A stretch of DNA of 64,000 nt from Rhodopirellula sp. (lineage in GTDB: Bacteria; Planctomycetota; Planctomycetia; Pirellulales; Thermoguttaceae): assembly GCA_012728855.1 (NCBI GenBank), contig JAAYEH010000714.1, positions 1 to 64,000 of the forward strand. The letters run 5' to 3'. Positions 42,790 through 51,514 of this stretch are shown here, piece after piece (within the stretch, counting starts at the first letter, position 1; every line of letters begins with the position of its first letter). The notes beneath the pieces are model-generated. The model was not told the origin of the DNA, did not search any database, and saw nothing but the letters and a program-made list of their open reading frames with translations. Both the position numbers and the translations under genes were made by a program.

Positions 42790-45700
42790 ATGGCAGCCGG
42801 CCCGGCACCCCCCGCACCACCGCCGATTGAGCCCTTGTCGAAGCGAGAGCGGGACGAGTGCCAAGCCTTCATCGAGCAGCGGCTGAGCCGGACGCAACGG
42901 CAGGTCAAACTGGTCGATATCGCCGCTGGCCTGCTCGCGCTTGGCGCGGGCACGCTCAGCTACCTACTAATCGCCGCGATCCTCGACCATTGGCTGATCC
43001 CCGGCGGCCTTGGCTTTAGTGGCCGCATGGTGCTGCTGTTGGGGCTGGTTCTGGGGGCGGGATACTATGGGGTTGCCTATTTGTTGCCGCTGGTGATTCG
43101 GCGGATCAATCCGGTTTTCGCCGCGCATACGATCGAACGACATCGGCCGTTGCTGAAGAACAGTCTGGTCAATCTGCTCTTTCTCCGCCGCGACCCGCAG
43201 AGCCTCAGCCGCGATCAACTCTCGCTGCGGATCTACCGAGGCATGGAGGAGAATGCCGCCGCGGAACTGGCCGATCCGTCTGTCGAGGCGGCGGTAGACC
43301 GCGGGGCAGTCGTGCGGTTCGGCTACGTGTTGGCCGCCGTGTTGGCCCTTGCGGCGATCTACCTCGCGCTGTCGCCGAAAAGCCCTCTGGTCTCCTTTCG
43401 CCGCGTGATGCTGCCGTGGGCCGAGATCGATCCGCCGACGCGCGTGACGATCGCCCGAGTCGAACCGGGCAACACCGTCGCCTTTCAGGGCGACAGCCTG
43501 ACCGTGTCGGCTGAAGTCCGAGGCATCCGGTCGGAAGAGGCGGTGTCGCTGTACTTCACGACCGCCGACGGCCAGAGTGTCAACGAAGCGATCCCCATGA
43601 CGCTGCCCGAGGGCGAGTATCGTTACCGCTGCCAGCTCCCGCCGGGCAGTTTGGGCCTGCAGCAGGATCTCTGCTATCTGGTCGCTGCCGGAGACGCGAA
43701 GACCAAGCCGTTCGAGGTGAAGGTGGAAATCCCGCTGACCATCCTCGCCGACCAGGTCCACTACGATTACCCGGACTACACGGGTATTGCGGACCGTACC
43801 TCGCCGGGCGGCGATCTCCGCGCGATCGAAGGGACGAAGGTCCGCATCGAGGCCACCGCCAGCAGACCCATCTCGCGCGCGGCCGTGGAACTCGACTGCG
43901 ACCCGCGCAACGCCGTTCTTATGAACGCCGACGGCACACGAGCTACCGCCGCCTTCACGCTCCGCATGGACCCGAAGGATAGGGCCGTGCCGGAGTACGA
44001 TTCGTATCAGCTTCGTTTCCGGGATGCCGACGGTCGCGACAACCCGCGTCCGATACGCCATGAAATCGACGTCATCGCCGATCTGCCGCCCGATGTCCGC
44101 TTCGTCGATCCGCCGGACGACAAGATCGAATTGCCGCTCAACGCGACCCTGCAGTGGACGGTTCGCGCCGAAGACCCTGATTTTGCTTTGCGGCGAGTCG
44201 CGGTGCGGGCCGAGTGCAACGGCCGCAGCCTTGCCATCGAGCCGCTCTTGGACCGGCCCCGTCCGGAACAGCCGTTCGATGGATCTTACGAGACGACGTA
44301 TCGGTTCGAGCCGTCGAAGTTCAAACTCAAGCCGGGCGATAAGGTAACCTGCTGGGCCGAAGCCGACGACAATAAGGAGCCGATCGGCAACCATAGTGAA
44401 ACACCCCAGCGTACGCTCTTGATCATCGAACCGGCCAGTCAGGACGAACCGCCACCGGGAGACGACCATGCGGCCGCCGGCCGACCAGAAAGCGAACAAA
44501 AGGGCACCGCGCCGCAGAACGGGCAGAACCAAGAGGAGGCAGGCGAGCGAGGCGGCGACCAGTCGATGCAGCAGTCGGGCGAGAAGCCGCAGCCACAGCC
44601 GGAGGAGCCGAAACAGCAGGAGCCGAATCAACCACAGGAAGAGCAGCAGGGGGGCCAAAAGGACGATAAGCAGAAGGGAGACACGGGCCAGACGAACGGC
44701 AGTGCCCAGCAACAAGAGGGTACCGAGAAGAGCGACCAGACGTCGCAGGGGCAGAAAGCTCAGGAGCCTCAAGAGGGGCAGCAGAGCCAAGGACAACAAC
44801 AGGGCAGCGCTCAACAGGGCGAGGGACAGAAATCCCCAGACGGCAGTCAACCCAACCAGTCGGCCCAGCAGGATCCGGCCGGGCAGCCATCCGGCCAATC
44901 GTCCGACACGCCCGCTGAACCTGTGGACGGCGAGACCAATCCGGGTGAAGCGATCGAGAGGATTCTCGAGCATCGCCGCGATCAGCAGCAGAAACAAGAC
45001 GCGGCCACGTCGCAGCAACAACCCGCCCAGTCGGAGCCGCAGCAGCCCGGCGAGCAACCCAAAGGGCAAGACGCCGACCAATCTGCTCAGCAGCAGCCTG
45101 GAGAACCGTCCGGCGCACCGCCGCAAGAGGCCATGCAACAGCCGTCCGGCAAGCAACCGCCATCGGCCTCTGAGCAAGCCGGCGGGCAGGATGCCGGCAG
45201 CGAGAAGAGCCAGTCGGGGCAATCCGAAAGCGGCAGCAAGCCCGCGGGCGACCAACCCTCGCAGCCGCAGGACAAGCCCCCTGGCGGGCCGCCATCGCAG
45301 CAAGGATCGGACAGCAAACCGGGCGACCAGCAGGCATCGGACGGCCAGAAGCCGGCGGGCGGAGAGAACGCGGAGAATGCCGGCGGCAAGCCGGACGAAG
45401 AGCCGCCGAAACCTCAAACGGGCCAAGGGGAACCGCAGCCGGGCGATCAAAACGCCGCTCCGCAAACTCCGCAAAGTGATGCCGGTTCCGGCAAACCTTC
45501 CCAAGGCCAGCCGGGCACTCCTTCGCCGCAAGAGGCCAGTCAGCCGCGCGGTAAGAAGCCCGATCAAGGCAAGCAGGAAGAAACGTCCGGACAGGAATCC
45601 AGTTCTCCCAGCACCAGTCCTAAAGATTCCGACTCCCAAGGTGACGATGCCGGCGACCGTTCCGGCGGTGGTGGCCAGGGCGGAGGGCAGCAGGCCAATC

Positions 45701-46491
45701 AGCCCGGCCCCGGCAGTCCAGGCTCGAATATGCCTGCCGATCAGGGCGGTGAACCGTCGAGTCAGCAGGGCAAGGGTGAGACCGGCAGCAAGGGGGGCGA
45801 TCAGGCTAAATCCCAGAAGCCTACCGGCGAACCCGGAACGGAAGCGGGCGAACCGGGATCCGGAAGGAACGGGCAACAGGGTGGGCAACAGACGCCGAAC
45901 CGCAGCGACCAACAGAACCCGCCCGAAAAGCCCGAGGGCGAGCCGGGCCAATCCGGGTCACAGCAAGGTGCCCAATCCAGCGGCAAACAGCCCGGCGACC
46001 GCAACGTGTCGGGTTCCGGCAATCCAACTCAGGGCGGCATGCCCGGACAGCAAGAGGTTGCCGACAGTCAACCCGAATCGAAGCCAATGGGTGCCGACGA
46101 TCCCAATCTGAAGTATGCCAACGAGCAGACCGAGTTGGCTTTGGAGCATCTCAAGGAACAATTGGCCAAGGAGAAGCCGGAGGTGCTCGATCACCTGGGC
46201 TGGGATCGCAAACAGGCCGAAGAGTTTGTCCGCAGTTGGGAGAAGATGCGACGCGATGCTCGCCAGCCGAGCGAGCAGGGCAAGGCCGCTCGGAAGGATT
46301 TCAACAGCGCGCTGAACAGCCTTGGGTTGCGTCCGCGAGGTACCGAGTTGGAGGGCGGACGTTCGACCACGGATCAGCTCGACAAACTTCGTGAAAGCCG
46401 TCGCTATGAACCACCCGCCGAATGGGCCGACCTGTTCCGCGCTTACACGAAGGGACTCGGCGAAACGCGACAACCTGCCAAGGACAGATAG
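42790..46491 (+). CDS. DUF4175-like membrane protein with very long Gln/Pro/Gly/Ser-rich region
   Basis: This 1,233-residue protein has three predicted membrane helices (about 41-65, 79-102 and 175-195). A periplasmic beta-rich region of about 350 residues follows (about 200-550, with DYPDYTG typical of DUF4175 proteins). A low-complexity stretch (about 555-1095) is made mostly of Gln, Pro, Gly, Ser, Glu and Lys. A helical C-terminal domain (about 1100-1233) has KYANEQTELALEHLKEQLA and EQGKAARKDFNSALNSLGLRP. Function is unknown. Similar planctomycete proteins sit near aerotolerance/MoxR-type clusters, but none is adjacent here. ATG 42790 follows GGAG. Its antisense frame is open over 994 codons, which is a composition artefact. 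Confidence 0.85.
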   Translation: MAAGPAPPAPPPIEPLSKRERDECQAFIEQRLSRTQRQVKLVDIAAGLLALGAGTLSYLLIAAILDHWLIPGGLGFSGRMVLLLGLVLGAGYYGVAYLLPLVIRRINPVFAAHTIERHRPLLKNSLVNLLFLRRDPQSLSRDQLSLRIYRGMEENAAAELADPSVEAAVDRGAVVRFGYVLAAVLALAAIYLALSPKSPLVSFRRVMLPWAEIDPPTRVTIARVEPGNTVAFQGDSLTVSAEVRGIRSEEAVSLYFTTADGQSVNEAIPMTLPEGEYRYRCQLPPGSLGLQQDLCYLVAAGDAKTKPFEVKVEIPLTILADQVHYDYPDYTGIADRTSPGGDLRAIEGTKVRIEATASRPISRAAVELDCDPRNAVLMNADGTRATAAFTLRMDPKDRAVPEYDSYQLRFRDADGRDNPRPIRHEIDVIADLPPDVRFVDPPDDKIELPLNATLQWTVRAEDPDFALRRVAVRAECNGRSLAIEPLLDRPRPEQPFDGSYETTYRFEPSKFKLKPGDKVTCWAEADDNKEPIGNHSETPQRTLLIIEPASQDEPPPGDDHAAAGRPESEQKGTAPQNGQNQEEAGERGGDQSMQQSGEKPQPQPEEPKQQEPNQPQEEQQGGQKDDKQKGDTGQTNGSAQQQEGTEKSDQTSQGQKAQEPQEGQQSQGQQQGSAQQGEGQKSPDGSQPNQSAQQDPAGQPSGQSSDTPAEPVDGETNPGEAIERILEHRRDQQQKQDAATSQQQPAQSEPQQPGEQPKGQDADQSAQQQPGEPSGAPPQEAMQQPSGKQPPSASEQAGGQDAGSEKSQSGQSESGSKPAGDQPSQPQDKPPGGPPSQQGSDSKPGDQQASDGQKPAGGENAENAGGKPDEEPPKPQTGQGEPQPGDQNAAPQTPQSDAGSGKPSQGQPGTPSPQEASQPRGKKPDQGKQEETSGQESSSPSTSPKDSDSQGDDAGDRSGGGGQGGGQQANQPGPGSPGSNMPADQGGEPSSQQGKGETGSKGGDQAKSQKPTGEPGTEAGEPGSGRNGQQGGQQTPNRSDQQNPPEKPEGEPGQSGSQQGAQSSGKQPGDRNVSGSGNPTQGGMPGQQEVADSQPESKPMGADDPNLKYANEQTELALEHLKEQLAKEKPEVLDHLGWDRKQAEEFVRSWEKMRRDARQPSEQGKAARKDFNSALNSLGLRPRGTELEGGRSTTDQLDKLRESRRYEPPAEWADLFRAYTKGLGETRQPAKDR

Positions 46492-46765
46492 CTGCCGCTG
46501 CGCATCAGAATCGGTGTCACGATTCATTGGACACGAAGTTTCGGCGCCGGCGCTTGGCAAGAGCCCGCTTGCTGAGCGGAATCCCTGGGCTAAGTCTTAT
46601 CGGCGAGCAAGATCCCGCTCGGCAAGCGGGATCTACTGGGCGGTCTTACCCAGACATCCCAATCGCTCGTCTCGGCATTTCTCGCTCAAGCGATACCACC
46701 GGCATGTCCGATACCACCATACGGGATACTCCACAGTCCCGGATCCCCAAGGAAGGAATTTTCGG
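46492..46765. other. Intergenic region with family-B hairpin
   Basis: No gene. It contains the family-B element at 46562-46640 and a GGAAGGAA ribosome site for the next gene. Confidence 0.5.
46562..46640. repeat. Family-B twin hairpin, copy 3
   Basis: A decayed left unit (GCCCGCTTGCTGAGCGGAAT followed by CCCTGGG) and an intact right unit (GATCCCGCTCGGCAAGCGGG then ATCTACTGGG) lie about 45 bases apart. The right unit is identical to that of copy 2 over 26 bases. Confidence 0.85.
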
Positions 46766-48424
46766 ATGTGGCTGTTGCCTCTCACACGGATCCTTGTCCT
46801 CGCGGCGGCGTCTGATGCGCCGGCTGCGGACTTGGCTCCGTTGATGCCGCAGCCAATCGCCACGCGGCAGACGGTGTTCTCGATCCCGTTTCGGGTCGAA
46901 CGGGGCGACCCGGCGGCGACGGAGCCGGTCGGGGTTCAGTTGCAGATGTCGACCGACCGGGGCGCCACCTGGCGGGTGTACAGCAGAGTGGCGCCGCATC
47001 TCGGGCAATTCCCATTCCGCGCCGGTAGCGACGGGGAGTATTGGTTCGTCGTTCAGACGATCGACGGGCAGGGACATTTCCGTCCGCCGCAACCGACGAC
47101 CCCCGGGCTTTCAGTTGTCGTCGATACGACCCCGCCCCGCATCGACCTGGAGGCGATCCGCGGTGAAGGGGGTGAAATCACAGCTCGTTGGCGGATTACC
47201 GAATTGAACCCCAAACCGGACAGCCTGAGAATTCTCTACCGAGTCGATCCTTCCCAGCCGTGGCAGTCGCTGGCGATCGACCGCGGTCGCATCTCGACCA
47301 GCGGTCCCGTGCAATCCGGCGAGGCGACGTGGTGGCCCGAGGGCAACGGTCGGCGGATCGAGATTCGAGCGGAGAGCAGCGATCTGGCCGGCAATGCCAA
47401 CGTCAGTCACGCGAACGTCAACGTTCCGGAGATTCCGGCACAAAACCAGAATCTCACGGCGATGGCGCCGCGGACGCAATGGCGCAGCTCGACGGAGCCC
47501 CCGGTGGCTCCGCGCGGCCTGCCGGCCACATCCGCGCCGGCTCTCGCCTCCAACGCAGCGGCCCGCGACGCCTCCTTCGCTCCGCCATCGGGAAATCCTT
47601 TCCGCTCCGAATCGAATCCAAACCCACCCCCTAGTGCCGGTTCGATTGCAGACTCTCAGGGCTCTGCCTACCGCAGCGCATCTTTGCCACCACAGCAACC
47701 CTCGGTGGCCATCCAGATCCACCCCCTGGTTGGCAACGAGTTTGTCCCGCCCGGCGGCAGTGTCCCGGCGACGCCCGGGCCTGTACTGGGCGGTACCCAG
47801 CCAAGGATGGTGAATACGAGCATGTTCGAGTTGGAGTACGCGTTCGACTCGGTCGGTCCTTCGGGTGTCGCTCGCGTGGAACTCTGGGGCACCCGCGACG
47901 GCGGGAAGACGTGGTCGAGTTTCGGCACGGATGACGACACCCAAAGCCCGATGATTGTCAACGCTCCCGGCGAAGGGACGTACGGGTTTCGCGTGGTGGT
48001 CGAGAGCGGGGTCGGCCTGGGCGGAGATCCGCCGGTCGCCGGCACCGTGCCCGATCTCTGGATCGGCGTCGACTTGACCAAGCCCGATGTGCGCCTGCTT
48101 GCCTCGCGTCAGTCGACCGGCACTGAAGCGGGAAAGCTGATGATCTCTTGGGAGGCAAGGGACAGCCTGCTCGCTTCGCAGCCGATATCGCTGTTTTACA
48201 GCCAAGCGCCTGGCGGCCCGTGGACGCCGATCGCAGCCAACCTGGAAAACACGGAAAACTACGGCTGGGACGTGCCTGCCACCGTGCCCGACGAATTCTT
48301 CCTCCGCGTGGAGGTTCGGGATGCGGCCGGCAACCTCGGCATCTGCGAATCTCCTCAGTCGATCCATCTCGACCGCCAACGCCCGAACGTCCGGATCCAG
48401 GGCGTCCGCCCCTTGCAGCGATAA
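46766..48424 (+). CDS. Secreted protein with beta-sandwich modules and Pro/Ser-rich middle
   Basis: The protein has 552 residues and a signal peptide (about 1-21). Two or more immunoglobulin-like or fibronectin-like modules (about 30-215 and 345-550) contain STDRGATWRVYSRV, GTRDGGKTWSSFG and YSQAPGGPWTPIA, motifs seen in bacterial proteins with repeated sandwich folds. The middle (about 230-340) is rich in Pro, Ser and Ala. No enzyme motif is present. ATG 46766 is preferred over longer frames, because GGAAGGAA lies upstream and the signal starts there. It may belong functionally with the large DUF4175-like membrane protein before it. Confidence 0.75.
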   Translation: MWLLPLTRILVLAAASDAPAADLAPLMPQPIATRQTVFSIPFRVERGDPAATEPVGVQLQMSTDRGATWRVYSRVAPHLGQFPFRAGSDGEYWFVVQTIDGQGHFRPPQPTTPGLSVVVDTTPPRIDLEAIRGEGGEITARWRITELNPKPDSLRILYRVDPSQPWQSLAIDRGRISTSGPVQSGEATWWPEGNGRRIEIRAESSDLAGNANVSHANVNVPEIPAQNQNLTAMAPRTQWRSSTEPPVAPRGLPATSAPALASNAAARDASFAPPSGNPFRSESNPNPPPSAGSIADSQGSAYRSASLPPQQPSVAIQIHPLVGNEFVPPGGSVPATPGPVLGGTQPRMVNTSMFELEYAFDSVGPSGVARVELWGTRDGGKTWSSFGTDDDTQSPMIVNAPGEGTYGFRVVVESGVGLGGDPPVAGTVPDLWIGVDLTKPDVRLLASRQSTGTEAGKLMISWEARDSLLASQPISLFYSQAPGGPWTPIAANLENTENYGWDVPATVPDEFFLRVEVRDAAGNLGICESPQSIHLDRQRPNVRIQGVRPLQR

Positions 48425-48443
48425 GTACGTCAGGCTTTCCCCT

Positions 48444-49490
48444 CTACTTCCGCGTTTCCTCTTCCTCCCACTGCTGGTATCGTCCCGCGATGTCGGCCAG
48501 TTGCGGGTCGCCTTCGTGAAACAGAAAGCGGTAGCGAAAGGTGACGCTCCCGCCCGCGGCAATCTTCATGTCGCCGCTGCCTGGCGGTTTTCCCTCGAAA
48601 GCGTTCAACCCGAAAGGATTGGCGCCGATGTAGCCGTAGCCGCGCGCCATCCAGTGGGTTGGGTGCCGCGGGTTTGCGGGGTGGTCGAAAATGGCGATGC
48701 CGACCGTGTGGCCGTCGACCTCTGCCCAGTAGTCGATCCAGTCGGCCCGCTTGCCCCATACCTCGTTGTTTCGGCTCCCTTCGCTGTTGAGCGCCTGCCC
48801 GTTGGCCGTCGTGACACCGCGCCCGGGATCGTTGTCCAGACGCAGGTTCGGATGCGTCCGGATGGCCATGGTCCCTTCCTTGGAGTCGCCGAAGACAACC
48901 TCGTCTTGGGAAGCATGAATCGTGATTTCCCAGTCGATGGCACGTACGCCGGCGATCGCTTGGAAAACGAGGCGGCGGCTGTCGGTAAACAGAAGCTTGC
49001 CATTGTGAGTAAGCCAGTGGTTGGCGGTCTGGATCACTCCGCGGTCCGAACCGTCCTGGAGTTTCACGAGCTTGTCCTGGACGCACTTGCCGGCGTCGGG
49101 AAAGGTCGACCACATATCGTATCCGCTGATCGGACGGTGAGCGAACCACATCGACTTGTGGTGGGGATGATCGTGCGCTTCGCCGACTACGTCGTCCCGC
49201 ATCGGGTAATTCCGCGTCATGCCGATCCCATGCGGTCCGATGATTGGGTAGACAATCGGTTTTTCGTACCCGCGGAAAACGTATTCCGCGAAGAGCTTGC
49301 CACCGATGGTCACGCGATAGCGATCCTCCAACGGCACAATCGACACGGTCGAGTCGGCGTTTTTTGCGGCGCAGTCTCCCGGCCCCTCGCACGGTTCTCC
49401 TGAGGCAGCCTGCTGCGACAACAGCACTGCCACGAGCGGCGAGATGATCTTCATCGACAAGAAGACGTAGTTGCGGCTGGTTATCGGCAT
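48444..49490 (-). CDS. Secreted DUF6807 (PmoA-like) protein
   Basis: The 348-residue protein has an N-terminal signal region. It matches the DUF6807 family often annotated 'PmoA-related' in planctomycetes and Bacteroidetes. Conserved patterns are GGKLFAEYVFRGYEKPIVYPI, GMTRNYPM, HDHPHHKSMWFAH and WIDYWAEVDGHTVGIAIFDHP. The HDHPHH cluster suggests a metal site. The family commonly occurs with polysaccharide-degrading genes; its activity is not established. ATG 49490 has GGAG seven bases upstream; an internal ATG at 49454 is the alternative. It follows the sialidase-like gene on the same strand. Confidence 0.82.
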   Translation of the reverse strand: MPITSRNYVFLSMKIISPLVAVLLSQQAASGEPCEGPGDCAAKNADSTVSIVPLEDRYRVTIGGKLFAEYVFRGYEKPIVYPIIGPHGIGMTRNYPMRDDVVGEAHDHPHHKSMWFAHRPISGYDMWSTFPDAGKCVQDKLVKLQDGSDRGVIQTANHWLTHNGKLLFTDSRRLVFQAIAGVRAIDWEITIHASQDEVVFGDSKEGTMAIRTHPNLRLDNDPGRGVTTANGQALNSEGSRNNEVWGKRADWIDYWAEVDGHTVGIAIFDHPANPRHPTHWMARGYGYIGANPFGLNAFEGKPPGSGDMKIAAGGSVTFRYRFLFHEGDPQLADIAGRYQQWEEEETRK

Positions 49491-49510
49491 CTTCGATCTC
49501 CGGCGGGCGA

Positions 49511-49604
49511 GGGGGTCGGGAGTCTTTTTCCTCACGCGGCCTCATCGCCGCTTGGCATGTCCGGCCGGGCTGATGGCCACGAGAGGAAAAAGACTCCCGA
49601 CCCC
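49511..49604. repeat. Family-D long hairpin, copy 3
   Basis: GGGGGTCGGGAGTCTTTTTC and its complement GAAAAAGACTCCCGACCCC form the arms (about 22 bp), with a central part different from copies 1 and 2. It lies between the DUF6807 and sialidase-like genes, which run in the same direction. Confidence 0.9.
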
Positions 49605-49633
49605 TTTCTGGTTCCACTCTCCCCTCTCCAATC

Positions 49634-50746
49634 TCAACTCCCACCTTTCGCCGTTGCTTGCGGTTGCTTGTAGAACCAGTCGGTCTTGATCCGAGCGACA
49701 TGAATTCCATCGCGGGCGTGGTATCCGACCAGAACCGTATCGTCCTCAAGGAATTCCACGCACTGATAGCCGAAGTCATCCTCGGGATCGCGGGCGATAT
49801 GGCGGAAAGGTCCGAAGGTCTTGCCTTCATCCTTGGACACGGCGGCGGTCAAAGCGCAGCGGCGATTGATCTGGGGATTCTCGCTGTCTTGCGAGCGCTC
49901 GCTGATCCAGATGAACAGCAAATCGCCGGTCGACGGGATCCGACGCACCGTCGGCATGCCCGCGTAAGGCATCGGCAATTCTGCGATCGGTTCGCCCTTC
50001 GACCAGGTCTGGCATTGATCGTCCGAATAGGCCCGTACCGGGTAGCCGCTGTAGGTCCGCGCGAACATCATCACCCGTCCGTCCTTCAGTTCCACGGCGT
50101 CGGCTTCCTGGACCTCGACCGGGTGCATGTCGACGGTATTCTTGCTCACCTGCCAACTGTAGCCGCCATCGTCCGAGAAGAAGGCGATGCCGACGTAGCC
50201 GCTGTGATCCGCTGTGCTCGGGTAGTAGGCTTTGTATTCCGCGATTCCCACAATGCGGCCCGTCGAAAGCAGCGACAGCCGGTCGTTGTGCATGATCACG
50301 TAACCGGGATGTGGTGTGAGCACGAAGGGATCGGTCCACGTTTTTCCGTCGTCGGCCGAGCGGCGGTAATAATTGTGGCCGTAGTAGGGGGTCGTGGGAA
50401 AGGTTGCATAAATGTAGGAGAGGAGGATCTGGCCGTCCTCCAGCCGCAAAAAGCTCGGATGGCAGTAGTACCCCTTCGCCGGCGGCTTGGGATTCGGCGC
50501 CAACGCCCGCGGTTCGCCCCAAGTCCGGCCGCCGTCCTGCGACGCAGTCGCCATGATGCCTTCCTGCGTGAACGACATCACGATCGAGCCGTCGGAGAGG
50601 CGGACGAAGTCGCCCATCGACCCGCGGTAGCCGTGGGCGCCCTTGTTCCATTTCAGCGCGTGGACCTCTTCGAAAAGATCGTCCGCGAAGGCGGCCGAGG
50701 CGCAAAGCAGCAGTGCGGCCGACAAGGCCATCCATCTCGATGCCAT
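49634..50746 (-). CDS. Secreted sialidase-like six-bladed propeller protein
   Basis: This 370-residue protein has a signal peptide (about 1-20, ALSAALLLCASAAFA). Repeated Asp-box motifs SxDxGxTW (SQDGGRTWGEP, SADDGKTWTDP, SDDGGYSWQV, SKDEGKTFGP) mark a sialidase/BNR propeller. The sialic-acid-binding Arg triad cannot be assigned surely, so a different glycan substrate is possible. ATG 50746 follows GGAGGG. It lies just upstream of the DUF6807 gene, suggesting a two-gene glycan-degradation unit. Confidence 0.85.
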   Translation of the reverse strand: MASRWMALSAALLLCASAAFADDLFEEVHALKWNKGAHGYRGSMGDFVRLSDGSIVMSFTQEGIMATASQDGGRTWGEPRALAPNPKPPAKGYYCHPSFLRLEDGQILLSYIYATFPTTPYYGHNYYRRSADDGKTWTDPFVLTPHPGYVIMHNDRLSLLSTGRIVGIAEYKAYYPSTADHSGYVGIAFFSDDGGYSWQVSKNTVDMHPVEVQEADAVELKDGRVMMFARTYSGYPVRAYSDDQCQTWSKGEPIAELPMPYAGMPTVRRIPSTGDLLFIWISERSQDSENPQINRRCALTAAVSKDEGKTFGPFRHIARDPEDDFGYQCVEFLEDDTVLVGYHARDGIHVARIKTDWFYKQPQATAKGGS

Positions 50747-51046
50747 GATTTCCCTCCGGTTTACGGCCAATTCAGGTTGTCGCCCACGGTGGGCATTGTG
50801 GCCAGAAGGCTTTCCGGAAGTCAAGCAGTGCCGCACACTTGAACCGGCATCCCAGGCCGCATACGATACGAGAGGGCTTCAAGGTTGTTACTCAAACTGG
50901 AAGTGCGGCAGCCCGGGAAAGGGGACAGGCACCGAGCGGCAGGCGTTTCCTCGGCCGTTCCGGGCCAAAACCACCCTCGGAGCCAGTCCCCTTTTCAACT
51001 GCGTTTACAGTTTGTGTTGTTACGAAATGATAAGAGTTTTCCAACC
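50747..51046. other. Divergent intergenic region
   Basis: No gene in about 300 bases. It contains the family-C element at 50917-51000 and must hold promoters for the sialidase-like gene (leftward) and the small gene pair (rightward). Confidence 0.5.
50917..51000. repeat. Family-C intergenic element, copy 3
   Basis: AAAGGGGACAGGCACC on the left and GGAGCCAGTCCCCTTTT on the right, with a GC-rich centre, match the inner words of copies 1 and 2. Outer arms are short (AAAGGGGA/TCCCCTTT). Confidence 0.9.
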
Positions 51047-51514
51047 ATGTCCAAACAGGTGATCACGCGTCGCGCCAGCGACAACGAATACCTTCACAAA
51101 GACTTCCACGGCGCGTTGAGCGTCGGATTGGAGTACCTCGACGAACACTACGGCGAGGAGGCTGTGCGGGACTACCTGCGTCAGTTCGCCCGATCGTACT
51201 ACGCGCCGCTGAGTCAGAGGCTTCTCGAAGACGGCTTGGCGGTATTGCAGGAGCATTTTGCGGCGGTCTATCGAACCGAGGGTGTTTCACCCCGTATCGC
51301 ACGGACCCCGGACGAGCTTTTCATCGAGATCGACGCCTGCCCTGCCGTCATGCACATGCGCGAGCACAACTACTCGGTCTCGCGGCTTTTCCACGAGACC
51401 ACCAGGACTGTGAACGAGGCAATCTGCGAAGGCACGCCCTTCGCCGCCGAGTTGCTCGACTACGATGACCGCACCGGCCGCAGCATCCAGCACTTTTTCC
51501 GGAGGCCGCTATGA
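51047..51514 (+). CDS. Small protein of a paralogous pair, possibly ATC-hydrolase-like (A)
   Basis: This 155-residue protein is predicted to be cytoplasmic. It has a helical N-terminal half (FHGALSVGLEYLDEHYGEEA) and an alpha/beta C-terminal half with EIDACPAVMHMREH and LLDYDDRTGRSIQHFF. It resembles the next gene product along its length (CP motif, then an acidic pair near the end). The general pattern (CP motif, C-terminal D.. and aromatic end) recalls the L-2-amino-thiazoline-4-carboxylate hydrolase family, but only weakly. ATG 51047 is chosen because the conserved part starts there. The stop overlaps the next start by 4 bases (ATGA), implying coupled translation. Confidence 0.7.
   Translation: MSKQVITRRASDNEYLHKDFHGALSVGLEYLDEHYGEEAVRDYLRQFARSYYAPLSQRLLEDGLAVLQEHFAAVYRTEGVSPRIARTPDELFIEIDACPAVMHMREHNYSVSRLFHETTRTVNEAICEGTPFAAELLDYDDRTGRSIQHFFRRPL

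Noticed and set aside
42967..45951. A 994-codon open frame on the minus strand opposite the DUF4175-like gene
   Set aside because: It is Leu/Arg/Ala-rich with no family motif and results from the biased Gln/Pro/Gly/Ser/Glu codons of the real gene on the plus strand, which has a ribosome site, membrane helices and a conserved C-terminus.
49454..49535. Longer N-terminus for the DUF6807 protein running into the family-D hairpin
   Set aside because: The extra residues are translated from the hairpin arm. A better ribosome site supports the ATG at 49490.
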